Source: Taxillus chinensis (taxonomy: Eukaryota > Streptophyta > Magnoliopsida > Santalales > Loranthaceae). From it: a stretch of DNA of 64,000 bases. Position numbers and translations under genes: made by a program. Positions 32,839 to 43,587 of this stretch are shown piece by piece; position 1 is the first letter of the stretch; each line of letters starts with the position of its first letter. Below the pieces are notes generated by a model, which saw only the letters and a program-made list of their open reading frames with translations, searched no databases and had not been told where the DNA came from. The stretch is from NCBI GenBank assembly GCA_023512835.1, contig CM042084.1, positions 15,386,403 to 15,450,402 on the forward strand, given 5' to 3'.

Positions 32839-33741
32839 AAGTTTTTCCACCATAATATACTTATATATGTCTCTCAATATATTACTTATGAATATACTAT
32901 TATTATTAAAACTAAAATATTAACTTTTAAATTTTGTTTCAAGGTTTATAAACGCGGAAGACAAAAAGATTGTAAGGATCCACTCTCCCTTTCCTTACCA
33001 CGATCTCCGACGTGGAAATTTATTTCCTATTTCTTCTCTATATTTCTATCTCGATATTTAATAATTAACTTTCTTTGACACTTCTTGGAAAGTTGGTAAT
33101 CTAATTTATTGAATGGTAAATAACCCTTTTACTTATCGGGGTTATTATTGTAAGACCTTCCTTTACGTTGAAATTTACCATTGATGTGGTTGTTTGAAAT
33201 TTTGTGAAGATATGTTTTATGTTTGGCAATATGTTTATGGGTGGTTCCAGAAAGACCTCCAATGCATTGGGTAAAGAACATCACTAGAGAGTGTCAATCC
33301 AGTTGATAACAGGTTATGCATGACATCTAGGTGGTGAACCTAGATGAGTAGATATTCTTATTCTTTCATGAGCTGATTATTCTCCATATATTATTCGTTA
33401 CTTTTAACCTTACTGGGCTATTTGAGCTCATTTTCTTTATGTTTTCTTCCAACCCCAGGGAACTAGGAGAAAGCAAAGATGCTAGGATAATGGTGTCCAG
33501 AATGCTTAGAATAAAATCATAAGAAGATTATGCATGTAGTATTTATATGTCATGTAAACTATAATGGGTTATCAACACCTAGTCTCTAAACGTTAAACCT
33601 TAAAGATCTTGTGATGAGTCTTGATATAATAAATAAACCATCGAATTTATGTTGAGTAATAAATTACTATTCATTATAATTGTAATATCTTATTTGTCCA
33701 ACGCACCCGGTCTGGAAGTCCAGATTTGGAGGCGTTACAGC

Positions 33742-33753
33742 TGGTATCAGAGC
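33742..33753 (+). other. Primer binding site of the gypsy element
   Basis: TGGTATCAGAGC, tRNA-iMet type, two bases after the LTR. Confidence 0.93.
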
Positions 33754-33913
33754 AAGGTTTAGTTAGGTATAGAGACTAGTTATAAATAACATAGTATAGA
33801 GTCCTAAGCTTATAACAATTATAGTGAATTGTTTTACATAAGTATTATTGTGGTTATATGGTTAATTTTGAACTAACCTAACCTTGAGTAACGTGTGTGC
33901 TTAAAGGGCCAAA

Positions 33914-35843
33914 ATGGTTGAAACAAGGAACGGAGGAAACAGGAACAACTCCACAAGGAATAACGGTATGGCAAATGAACTTCAAGAGGGTTCAACACCA
34001 ATGAACTCTTCCTCTAGTGGACAGGTTGCGGGAACACTACCACCAAATGGGCAACCTTCAAACATGGCAGCACCACAAGGTGTAAGCGCAGAGAACCTGA
34101 TGGCATTTCTTATGCAAATGGCACAAACGATGGCAACAAATATGACTCAACCCAACACACCCGTCGGTCAACAGGAGCAAGGTATAAACCCTCAACCAAA
34201 AGAGGTAACAGTTGACCAATTTATGAAGCAGCATCCCCCAACCTTCGCTGGTTCAACTGATCCCACTCACATGGAGGAATGGATTAATAAGTTAGAAAAG
34301 ATATTCTCAGTATTGGAATGTCCTGACCGGAAAAGGATAAAGTTTGCCATTTACGAATGGAGGGCGAGGCAAACCAATGGTGGACCCTTGTTAAGAATAC
34401 CAAAACCGAGGGAGAGATAGAAGCTCTAAGCTGGGGAAGCTTTCAAAGGGATCTTACTAGAAAAGTATTTTCCTCGACCATTGAGGAGTAAGATGGAGAG
34501 AGACTTCCTCGATCTTAAACAAAAGGATGATGATACCTTGGCCACGTATGAGGCAAAGTTCACTAAGTTAGCAAGGTACGCACCTCGAGACGTAGGCTAA
34601 ACGCAAAGTAAAGTTCAAATGTTCTACCATGGGTTGAAACCAAGCATACGAAGAGCGTTGGCGGCTTTTGACTTCCCCGACTATGAAGTCGTTGTTCGAT
34701 GCGCGATCAAAGTAGAAATGGAACATCTTGACTACCACCAAAATCGTAGTCAAAATGATAAGAAAAGGAAACACCAAGCTAATGGATCGGAGATCACAAA
34801 GCCTAGTATGAAGGAGGTAGTACATTCCACCTGCCCTAAATGTGGTAAAAGACACTCTGGTGAATGTCTCCAAGGATCGGGAAAATGTTTCAAGTGTGGT
34901 AAAGCTGGACATCAAGCACGTGAATGCCGGGAAAGGCCTAAACAAGGGCCCCAAATGGGTCATAATCCCATTCGTATGCATAACCCTTTACATGCACCAA
35001 GACCAGAACCAAGTACATGCCCGACCGTCCAATGTTTCAACTGCAATGAATTTGGACATTATGCAAATAAATGCCCACAGGCAAAAACTATGGGGGATTA
35101 TCGACAACCGTTGCAGCAACCACTTCGACATGTACAGCCACAACGACAGCCACAACCACAGCAACCGCAACAACCACCTAGGGCACCAGCTCGCTCGTAC
35201 GTCATTACAACTGCAGAAGTGGAGCCAATAATGGAAGAAGAATCAAACAACGATGTGGTGAAAGGTACCTTGCTCATAAGCTCAAGAAACGCTTATACCT
35301 TATTTGATTCTGGTTTAACGCATTCTTTCGTCTCACCAAAGTATGCTGAACATATGGATATTCCACATCAGAGATTAAAAGTGGAATTAACAATAATGAC
35401 ACCAAGTGGTATCACCATAAATGCCACTAAGATATATAAAGCATGCCCCATTACTATATGTGATAGGGTACTTCCCGGAAACCTAATCTCCTTACAAATA
35501 GTGGACTTTGATGTTATATTAGGGATGGATTAGTTAACATCCAATCACGCCACCATAGAGTGTACTCAGAAAAGAGTAATTTTTAATCTCCCAAACCAAC
35601 CTAAGTTAGTGTTTACGTGTCAAAAGGATGGAGAGGATGTATCTAACCATCCAAAAGAGGGGTATCTTTCCTCGGTCAACACAAGTGTAGGTGAGATTAC
35701 ATTAAAAAAAGTCCCTATCGTTTGCAAATATGAAGATGTGTTTCCGGAAGAATTGCCAGGACCTCCTCCGCCACGAGAAGTTGAATTCTCCATCGATCTA
35801 TTTCCTGGGACAAATCCAATCTCCAAAAGTCCTTATCATGTAC
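33914..35843 (+). pseudogene. Gypsy gag-protease polyprotein with start of RT, broken
   Basis: It starts MVETRNGGNRNN. The gag domain begins at VDQFMKQHPPTFAGSTDPTH and carries frameshifts near 34359 and 34434 (restored by 34440) and a TAA at 34597-34599. Gag resumes at KVQMFYHGLKPSIRRALAAF. Then come CCHC knuckles CFKCGKAGHQARECR and CFNCNEFGHYANKCP and a Gln/Pro-rich spacer. The protease has LFDSGLTHSFVSPKYAE (DSG active site) and ends FDVILGMD, with TAG replacing the expected Trp at 35531-35533. The following part holds EDVFPEELPGPPPPREVEFS and stops at SKSPYHVP where the next element enters. Confidence 0.93.
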
Positions 35844-36189
35844 CTCTGTGCGGTATTTCCCACTTTTCTCCTACATGGATGATCCTTTTGGAGTGATTCC
35901 AATTTCAGAAGATAGATAACAGAATTTCGAGCAAAACAAGACCAATTTGGCCTTAATCCGAGCTCTGTGGAGAAAGTTATGAATTTTTGAAGTTGCCCCA
36001 GAAATCTGCCAATTTTCCACGAATTTTGGTTCTTCATATGCATGTTTGTCCCACATTGCCAATTTTGCTTCTCCTTCGCCCAGTATATATACAAAGGCAT
36101 TCTCCTAACACAGCAAGTGATAACAAGAGAGGCCTAAGGAAGCCCAAGTAGAGGCGCCATGTGGTGACTGAGCCCACACACGGAAATTT

Positions 36190-37530
36190 TTGGGGAAATC
36201 CAAATCCGGTGGTCAAACTTGGTCAAATCCGGACTAAGCCCAAATCCGGCGGTCAAACTTGGTCAAATCCGGACTAAGCCCAAATCCGGGCTAAGCCCAG
36301 ATCCGGTGGTCAAACTTGGTCAACTAATGCGGAGTAAGGACTTACTGATCCGGACTAAGCCCGATCCGGTGGTCAAACTTGGTCAACGATGCGGAATAAG
36401 GACTTACCGATCCGGACTAAGCCCAGATCCAGGTGGTCAAACTTGGTCAACCGATGCGGAGTAAGGACTTACAGATCCGGACTAAGCCCGATCCAGGTGG
36501 TCAAACTTGGTCAATCGATGCGGAATAAGGACTTACAGATCCAGGACTAAGCCCAAATCCAGGTGGTCAAACTTGGTCAACTGATGCGGAGTAAGGACTT
36601 ACTGATACGGACTAAGCCCAGATCCGGTGGTCAAACTTGGTCAAATCCGGACTAAACCCAGATCCGGTGGTCAAACTTGGTCAAATCCGGACTAAACCCA
36701 GATCCGGTGGTCAAACTTGGTCAACTGATGCGAAGTAAGGACTTACAGATCCGGACTAAGCCCAAATCCGGTGGTCAAACTTGGTCAACTGATGCGGAGT
36801 AAGGACTTACTGATACAGACTAAGCCCAAATTCGGTGGTCAAACTTGGTCAACTGATGCGGAATAAGGACTTACAGATCCGGACTAAGCCCAAATCCGGT
36901 GGTCAAACTTGGTCAACTGATGCGGAGTAAGGACTTCATCGATACGAGCTAAGCCCAAATTCGGTGGTCGAACTTGGTCAAATCCGGACTAAACCCAGAT
37001 CCGGTGGTCAAACTTGGTCAATGATGCGGAGTAAGGACTTACAGATCCGGACTAAGCCCAAATCCGGTGGTCAAACTTGGTCAACCGATGCGGAGTAAGG
37101 ACTTCTCGATCTGACTAAGCCCAAATCCGGTGGTCAAACTTGGTCAACTGATGCGGAATAAGGACTTACTAATGCGGACTAAGGCCACCGATCCCGGAAT
37201 AAGCGCAGATCCAGGAGGTCAAACTTGGTCAACGATGCGGAGTAAGGACTTGCCGATCCGGACTAAGCCCAGATCCGGTGGTCAAACTTGGTCAACGATG
37301 CGGAATAAGGACTTACTGATGCGGACTAAGGCCACTGATCCGGAATAAGCGCAGATCCGGAGGTCAAACTTGGTCAAATCCGAGCTAAACCTATTGATGC
37401 GGAATAAGCTCATTAGTGCGGAATAAGGACTTGTTAATACGGAATGAGGACCTATTGATGCGGAATAAGGCCACTGATCCGGAATAAGCCTAGATCCAGG
37501 AGGTCAAACCTGGTCAATAATTTTGAAAAA
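36190..37530 (+). repeat. Tandem array of GGTGGTCAAACTTGGTCAA units
   Basis: About twenty copies of GGTGGTCAAACTTGGTCAA alternate with GATGCGGAGTAAGGACTTAC and ATCCGGACTAAGCCCA, giving a long unit of about 64 bases and a short one of about 40. The order of long and short units is irregular. Copies toward the right end are more diverged. Short open frames here are repeat products. Confidence 0.93.
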
Positions 37531-38056
37531 CTCCAAAATAGCTCCTCTACAGGTCCGGGAGTGACTCCAAAGCATCGGGACTCCGAAAATTCTTTTTAAG
37601 TGCATTAAATGCCAGGGTGTCTCGGAACCCTCTTTTTAAGCGTGGGAATTGAGGAGTCTTCAAATATTACATTCAAATGTCTCGGAACTCCATTTTTGAG
37701 CATAGGGACGGAAGACCTCTGTAATTAAATGTCATTTTCCTCGGGACATCACAGTTGACCCTGGGGATTGCATAACCATTAATTCCCAACGGCTCCAATA
37801 CATCCGGAAATGCATTCCGCCCTTACCCACCAAAGCGTCCAGGTACAACAGAGGATTAAATAATCTCAAACAATTTATTTATTTTCAGCACGGGGACTCC
37901 TTTTTCAAAGCACGGAACTGTGAATTATTGTAAATCGCTGGGAACCGAGAATTCCATTTCCGAAGTCATTAATTCATTGGAACAATGTAGTTGACTCATG
38001 GGGACCGTAAGGCATCCAATAAATGCCGAGGCACGGGCCGTCTCCCCTGGGATTCC

Positions 38057-38064
38057 TATAAATA
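38057..38064 (+). promoter_or_regulatory. TATA box of the Ogre/Tat-like LTR
   Basis: CCTATAAATAAACTGCCCC, with purine-rich leader sequence starting about 40 bases on. It is the best core-promoter match in this LTR. Confidence 0.6.
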
Positions 38065-39240
38065 AACTGCCCCAAGAGGCAAGGGAGAGGCATCAATTAT
38101 CAAGGATCAGAGGAGGTTATTCTGAGAGAGAGCTTTCTGACTAAATTTCCGAGAGATAAAAACCAGAGGGAGAGAGAGAGAGAGTATCCTGGGAATCACA
38201 AAGAGAGATATACTCATTTTCTAAGGGAAAAAGCACCCAGAATCACCGTTTCGTCTTCACGGGGAGGAGCCGACACCTGGAAAAATTCTTTTTCTAACCT
38301 TTGTGCTTTCAGGAAACTCTTTGAAGGCATTACTCGAAGGAAAAGGGGCTCCCACCCGCATCATTTTCTTTCCTTCGGTTCTTTACTTTGTTTATTTATT
38401 AAATTGTTCTTTTTTTTTAAGTTCTTTCTCTGCGTTGTTTTCAAAAATAAAACCCCAAAAACGTCTCTATTTATTTTAATTATTTCTTAGAGTTTAAAAA
38501 ACGAAAACACAAAAAAAAACTTCTTGTATCTCTCTTTTCCTTTATTATTTTCAAAAAATAATAAAATGTAAAAAAACAAAACTCAAATCTCTTCTAGAAA
38601 AATTTAAACAAGGCCTAGGCGGTCATGAGGGTTGAGCCCTAGATGCTCACATCCTAGTCGCCTGGGCCAATATCAATTGTGGCGTATTTTCTTATTTGAA
38701 TTCAAATTGCTTTTGTTTTCTTTTCTAAAAAAGGAAAATTACTTTTGTTTTCTTATAAAAATGCAATACTGTCACACGGGCCTAGATCCCACATTCTTTT
38801 TCTAAAATTAGAATGTCCTTTTTATTTAATTTATTAAAATCTTTTTCTTTGTTGTTTTAAGGCCTAAATCCTAAAATCTTTCTTTTTCTTAAAATATAAA
38901 ATACAAAAACTCTTTTTTTAGAATAAATAATAGAGCAAGCAAACACCCATAGATCAAGACTAGGTACCAATTGTGGGCGTTGTGGGTGTGCAAGAATTTT
39001 TCTTCCTTCCCCACACGTAACCGACTCCCGAACCTAATTCTCTGGAACCATAGACCTTTCTTTTTCTAGGTGCCCAATCACACCTTTAATTTGTTTGGTG
39101 GCGACTCTGTGTTTTTCTTTTCTTTAATGGTTTGTGCGAGCCTTGTGCAGGGATGACTCTAGGATCAACTGAATGAACTAGCATGGAGTCCTTTCACAAA
39201 AGCCAGCAACGAGCCCGGTCAAAAACGGGTGATGACAGCT

Positions 39241-39259
39241 GGCGACTCTGCTGGGGACT
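39241..39259 (+). other. Primer binding site of the Ogre/Tat-like element
   Basis: TGGCGACTCTGCTGGGGAC, two bases after the LTR end. The TGGCGACTC start is the tRNA-Arg-type primer site reported for Ogre/Tat elements. Confidence 0.75.
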
Positions 39260-39833
39260 GTTGTGAGAGTCTAGCCATGGTCTCGATTTATTGGAATGTT
39301 TGCTTGCTTTTTTTTTTAATTCTATATTTGTTTTAGCTGTGCATACATGCTTCTCTCTCTTTCTCCAACCCTATACCCAGGTTTTCTTTAACACAACAGG
39401 ATTAGAAGAGGCTAGTAAAGGTTTGCCCACGTGGACTTGGTTGTGCTTGTCTACGTGGAATACCCGAAATGTCTCACTCAGGCAAGTGGTCCTTTCTTGT
39501 TAATGCCCCAAGAGGTACAAGAAGGACCCCCTCCGTTAATGCCCTTTGGGGTACGGGGGCTCCCTCTTAGTTCTTGTTAATGCCCTCGTGGTACAAGGCT
39601 AAGTAGGGAATGCTTGGGAACCAATGAATAAGATAGGCAGATTTAGAAGCCCATTAGGGGCATGACCTTCATGTGTTTGAGCCTTGCTATGACATTTGTG
39701 TACTTGCCTTGCTTGAACTTTGTATATATTGTCCATGTACTAACCCCTTGTATATATTATCCATCATTTGTTTACTAACCCCTCATTTTCATTCATTGCA
39801 TATCATAGCATTGCACACATTCATTTAGGAAAC

Positions 39834-40892
39834 ATGGCAAGCTTTGATCGTCTTCTAGCTAACAAGGTGGACAAAGAAGACGTTCAAGAGGTCGCTCTCG
39901 CATCAAGGATAATCCAAAGGGACTTGGGAAATTTCTCTCAAGAGGAGCCACAGAAGTTCCGAGACCTACACATTGAGCTCTCAAAGAATCATGCTCCTGA
40001 ACTCACATCCATATGGAGGAAGTGGTCTTCAAGGAGTCAAGCCGCATACATCAAGCACTTTGGGGATCTATTACATCTAACTCAACTACCAATAGATGAG
40101 AACATGATCATTGCAGCAGTGAACTTCTGGGATCCAAGGCGAAGGTGTTTCTGTTTTAATGGCGTGGATCTGGTCCCAACTTTTGAAGAATACAAAAGGC
40201 TTCTTGATCAAGAAGTGGATCAAAAGAAGCCAATCTTCAACTATGATCCTCGAAAATCATGCCGGCGTACTTTGGCTTGTCTCCTAGATATACAAGCTAA
40301 AGAAGTTCCTCCAATCATTCAAAAAGATGGGAAGCATGAAGTCATTCCATGGGAGTTCTTCAAGAGGATGATGCAACATTCAACTCAAGAGGAGACCCAT
40401 ATACTTTTCACTGTTGCTGTCTATGGTCTGCTCATTTTCCCTCGAAATCCAAACTTCATTGACGGAGAGGTCCTGGAACTTGTCCTGCAACTGATAAAGG
40501 GAAATGACCCTGTTCCTGCCATCTTAGCTGAAACCATTAGGTCCTTATACTACATCCGAGTCAGAGGCCGAGGACAATTCAGAGGTTGTCTTCCTCTCCT
40601 ATCCACATGGTTGAAGAGCCACTTCCCATGCAGCTTTCCATGCTTCAAGGAAGTGTATGCGCTACCTGCTACAACCTTGCTAGATATTCTAAACAGTGGG
40701 TGGCGGCTACCCAATGACAAGGAAGGTTGGATACACAAGTTCTATACACTAGGAGATGAGGATATCATTTGGAGGGCCCCCTGGATGCATAGATCAAGCA
40801 TGCTATATAGCTGCGGCAGCTATAACTGGGTCCCACTAATTGGTCCTTGGGGAAGCACTGCATACGCACCATTACAAGGTGGGAAGACAACT
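39834..40892 (+). CDS. Ogre/Tat ORF1-like protein (DUF7745 type)
   Basis: About 353 codons, starting MASFDRLLANKVDKEDVQEV. The start at 39834 is preferred to the in-frame ATG at 39768 because the intervening residues look untranslated. Recognisable are LTSIWRKWSSRSQAAYIKHFG, IDENMIIAAVNFWDPRRRCF, VDLVPTFEEYKRLL and FTVAVYGLLIFPRNPNFIDG, the pattern of DUF7745 proteins encoded upstream of gag in Ogre-like elements. Their function is unknown. The frame ends at 40893-40895, but related sequence goes on in other frames (AIFEMHGAWATPRRIKANL, then TYMLLLSYRIQGMEREVIP) to about 41110. A Gln/Glu/Lys-rich coiled-coil-like piece follows at 41190-41290. The protein is therefore truncated by frameshift. 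Confidence 0.8.
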
Positions 40893-41390
40893 TGAGGGGC
40901 GTCAAATCGTCCCGATCTTACATGGAATGGAATCCTGTGATAGGGAATATGGAGCTCCTGGGGCAAAGCGGGCAATCTTTGAGATGCACGGAGCTTGGGC
41001 CACCCCTCGACGAATCAAGGCCAACCTACATGCTACTCCTGTCTTATCGAATACAAGGCATGGAAAGGGAAGTTATTCCCTCTCCCCAACACAAGCGAGG
41101 ACACCTGCAGTGAAGAGGTGGCCTCTAATGAAGAACCTGTGGTTGTCCTAGATACAACTACATCCTTGTTACAAGAGAACGCTGTTTTCTGACAAACGAT
41201 TGCAAGAACAAGGGGAAGCCATACAGAAGATGGTGGAGCAGTTGGAAGCGGCTAAGATGCGGAAAGAGTCATGCAAGGAAGCAATCATTGGCAAGGGGGA
41301 TGGTCATCAACAGGCTTGAACAGGAGAATGAGAGGCTAAGGAACCTCCGAAGAAGACGCTTGCTAGGAGATAATCAAAGCTTGTCCTAGA
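40893..41390 (+). pseudogene. Frameshifted C-terminal part of the DUF7745-type ORF1
   Basis: Continuation of the ORF1 in at least two other frames, ending with a charged segment (LQEQGEAIQKMVEQLEAAK) and an Arg-rich end near 41385 (RLRNLRRRRLLGDN). Homologues have a coiled coil in the same place. Broken by several indels. Confidence 0.55.
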
Positions 41391-41537
41391 ACATGTAGTT
41401 TTTAGGATTTTATGTCATTTTTCTTGTTTTAAATTCAGGTTTGACTGTCTGTACCCTTTGAAGTTAAGTTTGGTTTGCAACTTAATAAAGTTTGTGTCTT
41501 TGCATCTCATGCATATCATGCACTCATACTTAAAAAG

Positions 41538-42037
41538 NNNNNNNNNNNNNNNNNNNNNNNNNNNNNNNNNNNNNNNNNNNNNNNNNNNNNNNNNNNNNNN
41601 NNNNNNNNNNNNNNNNNNNNNNNNNNNNNNNNNNNNNNNNNNNNNNNNNNNNNNNNNNNNNNNNNNNNNNNNNNNNNNNNNNNNNNNNNNNNNNNNNNNN
41701 NNNNNNNNNNNNNNNNNNNNNNNNNNNNNNNNNNNNNNNNNNNNNNNNNNNNNNNNNNNNNNNNNNNNNNNNNNNNNNNNNNNNNNNNNNNNNNNNNNNN
41801 NNNNNNNNNNNNNNNNNNNNNNNNNNNNNNNNNNNNNNNNNNNNNNNNNNNNNNNNNNNNNNNNNNNNNNNNNNNNNNNNNNNNNNNNNNNNNNNNNNNN
41901 NNNNNNNNNNNNNNNNNNNNNNNNNNNNNNNNNNNNNNNNNNNNNNNNNNNNNNNNNNNNNNNNNNNNNNNNNNNNNNNNNNNNNNNNNNNNNNNNNNNN
42001 NNNNNNNNNNNNNNNNNNNNNNNNNNNNNNNNNNNNN
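41538..42037. other. Assembly gap of exactly 500 N
   Basis: Same length as the first gap, so it is a placeholder. The missing parts of the Ogre-like element, the gypsy element and the second hAT copy should lie here if they were not deleted. Confidence 0.98.
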
Positions 42038-43499
42038 GAGACATAGTCACTCCATAGTTTATTTTTATTAATATTTTAATACAATAAAACATTAATTAGT
42101 TACAAAAAAAATAAATTTTAATTTAACTGTTTTTAAAATATACTAAAATATTGTGTAATTAACTAAAATAGAAAATATAGTTGGGATAGATCATTGAAAA
42201 TAACTAGTTAAAATAGCTTTTACATCAAACATATAGTAAAATTTAGATAATATGATTAAAAACACTTTACGTATCATTTCCCTTGCTTTAATATGATATC
42301 AATAGGAAATTTTTCTTTTAATGATAATACTAAAGAAGGAAGAATGTGATATAGTAATGTGTCACATGGACTCACTTAATGGTTCTATATACAATGAAAT
42401 ACTCAAAAGTATTGTATTATGTAATATTTTCTATTTAAATTTAAATTTAATTATTCATATTATATCTTTATTTAATTATAATAGATGACTATTAAAATGT
42501 TCAAATCAAAAATAGTACATATTGCATAAGATATGAATCTCACACAACACACTAACATTTTAAGAAAATAATATTTAAGCCCATTTTATTATTTACCAAC
42601 CTCAAACTTAGACCTGGCTAGATGTGGGCACTCACACCAATAGAGTGCGCTTATTCAAATATTGTTTTTAATGGGCATAAGACCTAACTAATTAATATAT
42701 TAAGTTGGGTATTTTCAATGGGTATTTATTTATTTTTTACATGAATTCCAGAAGATCAGAACCAGATAAGTGACTTCGTATGCCCAATAAATCATTGACT
42801 AATACATAAAAGAATCTACACTGCAGGTTCCTTACTCCCAAAATAATGGGTAACTCAAATGGGTAACCCAAAACATGAGTACTCATGGTTTTCAAATTTG
42901 TGTTTTGGTTTGACCATTTGAATTCTTATTATAATTGAAATTTGAAATTTTATTTTGAAAATATGTTATGTTTTATATAATAATATATGATTTCAAAGTG
43001 AATCCCAAATAAACATTAAAAATAAAATATAGCATGCAAAGAAAATAAAGCATGTGAAACATAAAAAAAAAAAAATTAAATTTGGAATTGAGAATAAAAT
43101 ATCTAAAACTTCTTTATACAAACTACTTTATTTAAAATAAATTTCAAATAAAGTATTACTTTGTTCGTAAAAATAAATATACCAAATACATCTTATCATA
43201 TGAAATCTGGTTTTGAAAATAAAATTGCGTTTTGAAATCAACCTAATGCCTTAAGTTTCACGCCTTAGATAAGAGAATCAATTGCATTCGTGTAAAAGTA
43301 TCATAAGCCTTTAACTAGTGATGGCAACGAGTCAGGTAGGGTCTAAGTACCTGTGTCTGACCCGAAAATATTATTTTGACCCGAATTCGACCTAGCCCAT
43401 GGGTTTGGGCAATTCGAAGCGGATCAGGTCGGGACGGGGCAACATTTTATCTATTAAACTTATTTAAAATCTTTGGGTTAATGCGGGTCGAGCAAGACT
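42038..43499 (+). repeat. Right copy of the ~1.45-kb dispersed duplication
   Basis: Matches 1523-2969 in the same orientation, with an extra 22-base piece near 42220. It starts at the very first base after the gap, so its true left end is hidden. The matched part ends only because copy 1 runs into its gap at 2970. Confidence 0.85.
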
Positions 43500-43579
43500 C
43501 GAGCCCGACCTAATGGCTTGTCGGGGGCAAGACGGGGCACTTCATGTTGGGGCGGGTCGGAGCGCTTTTGCCATCCCTA
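43316..43579. mobile_element. hAT-type MITE, complete, 264 bases
   Basis: Ends TAGTGATGGCAAC and TTTTGCCATCCCTA are inverted repeats. CCTTTAAC (43308-43315) and CCTATAAC (43580-43587) are an 8-bp target duplication with one change. The inside is rich in GGGTCGG and GACCCGA. Related copies lie at 2786 and 3632. Confidence 0.88.
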
Positions 43580-43587
43580 CCTATAAC

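Larger units (their letters stand above)
31171..33739 (+). repeat. 5' LTR of the gypsy element
   Basis: It begins TGTAAGACCCGC and ends GGCGTTACA. It holds a TATA box at 32273-32280 (CTATAAATAGC) and a threefold tandem repeat at 32472-32838. The five bases before it are GCGAG; the right partner of this duplication is not in the window. Confidence 0.88.
31171..35846 (+). mobile_element. Ty3/gypsy element (chromovirus-like), 5' part
   Basis: A 2.57-kb LTR (31171-33739) is followed two bases later by the tRNA-iMet primer site TGGTATCAGAGC (33742-33753). Next come gag with two CCHC knuckles, an aspartic protease and the first words of reverse transcriptase. The coding part is cut near 35846 by another LTR, so most of pol and the 3' LTR are missing here. 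The element sits in the hAT end described above. The protease type (RVP_2) and the order suggest a Tekay/Del-like chromovirus, but no chromodomain can be seen. Confidence 0.88.
35847..39238 (+). repeat. Long LTR (~3.4 kb) of the Ogre/Tat-like element
   Basis: It holds a tandem array at 36190-37530, a TATA box at 38057-38064 and a leader ending in GGTGATGACA. The final 150 bases share GGTGGCGACTCT and GGTGATGACA with the inverted solo LTR at 15150, but the 5' ends differ, so the two are relatives and not copies. Confidence 0.7.
35847..41537 (+). mobile_element. Ogre/Tat-like gypsy element, 5' part (runs into gap)
   Basis: A very long LTR ends GGTGATGACA at 39238. TGGCGACTCTGCTGGGGAC follows two bases later (39241), the primer-site type used by Tat/Ogre elements (tRNA-Arg-like). 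An ORF1 of the DUF7745 kind follows from 39834. Gag, pol and the 3' LTR are not seen because the N gap begins at 41538. The 5' border is set at TGTGCGG (35847), where the gypsy reading frame breaks off. It could lie somewhat further right if another small element is present at 35847-36180. Confidence 0.75.

Noticed and set aside
36190..37530. CRISPR-like array
   Set aside because: Plant DNA. Units are contiguous and irregular with no unique spacers, and the array sits inside an LTR.
39768..39833. Upstream in-frame ATG of the Ogre ORF1
   Set aside because: The added residues (MFTNPSFSFIAYHSIAHIH) look like leader sequence. MASFDRLL is the better start.
41415..42092. Open frames on both strands across the second gap
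   Set aside because: They are open only because N cannot encode a stop.
1523..43499. The two 1.45-kb blocks as LTRs of one giant element
   Set aside because: Same orientation fits, but no TG..CA ends or primer site adjoin them, and complete unrelated elements with their own target duplications and a host-derived pseudogene lie between.
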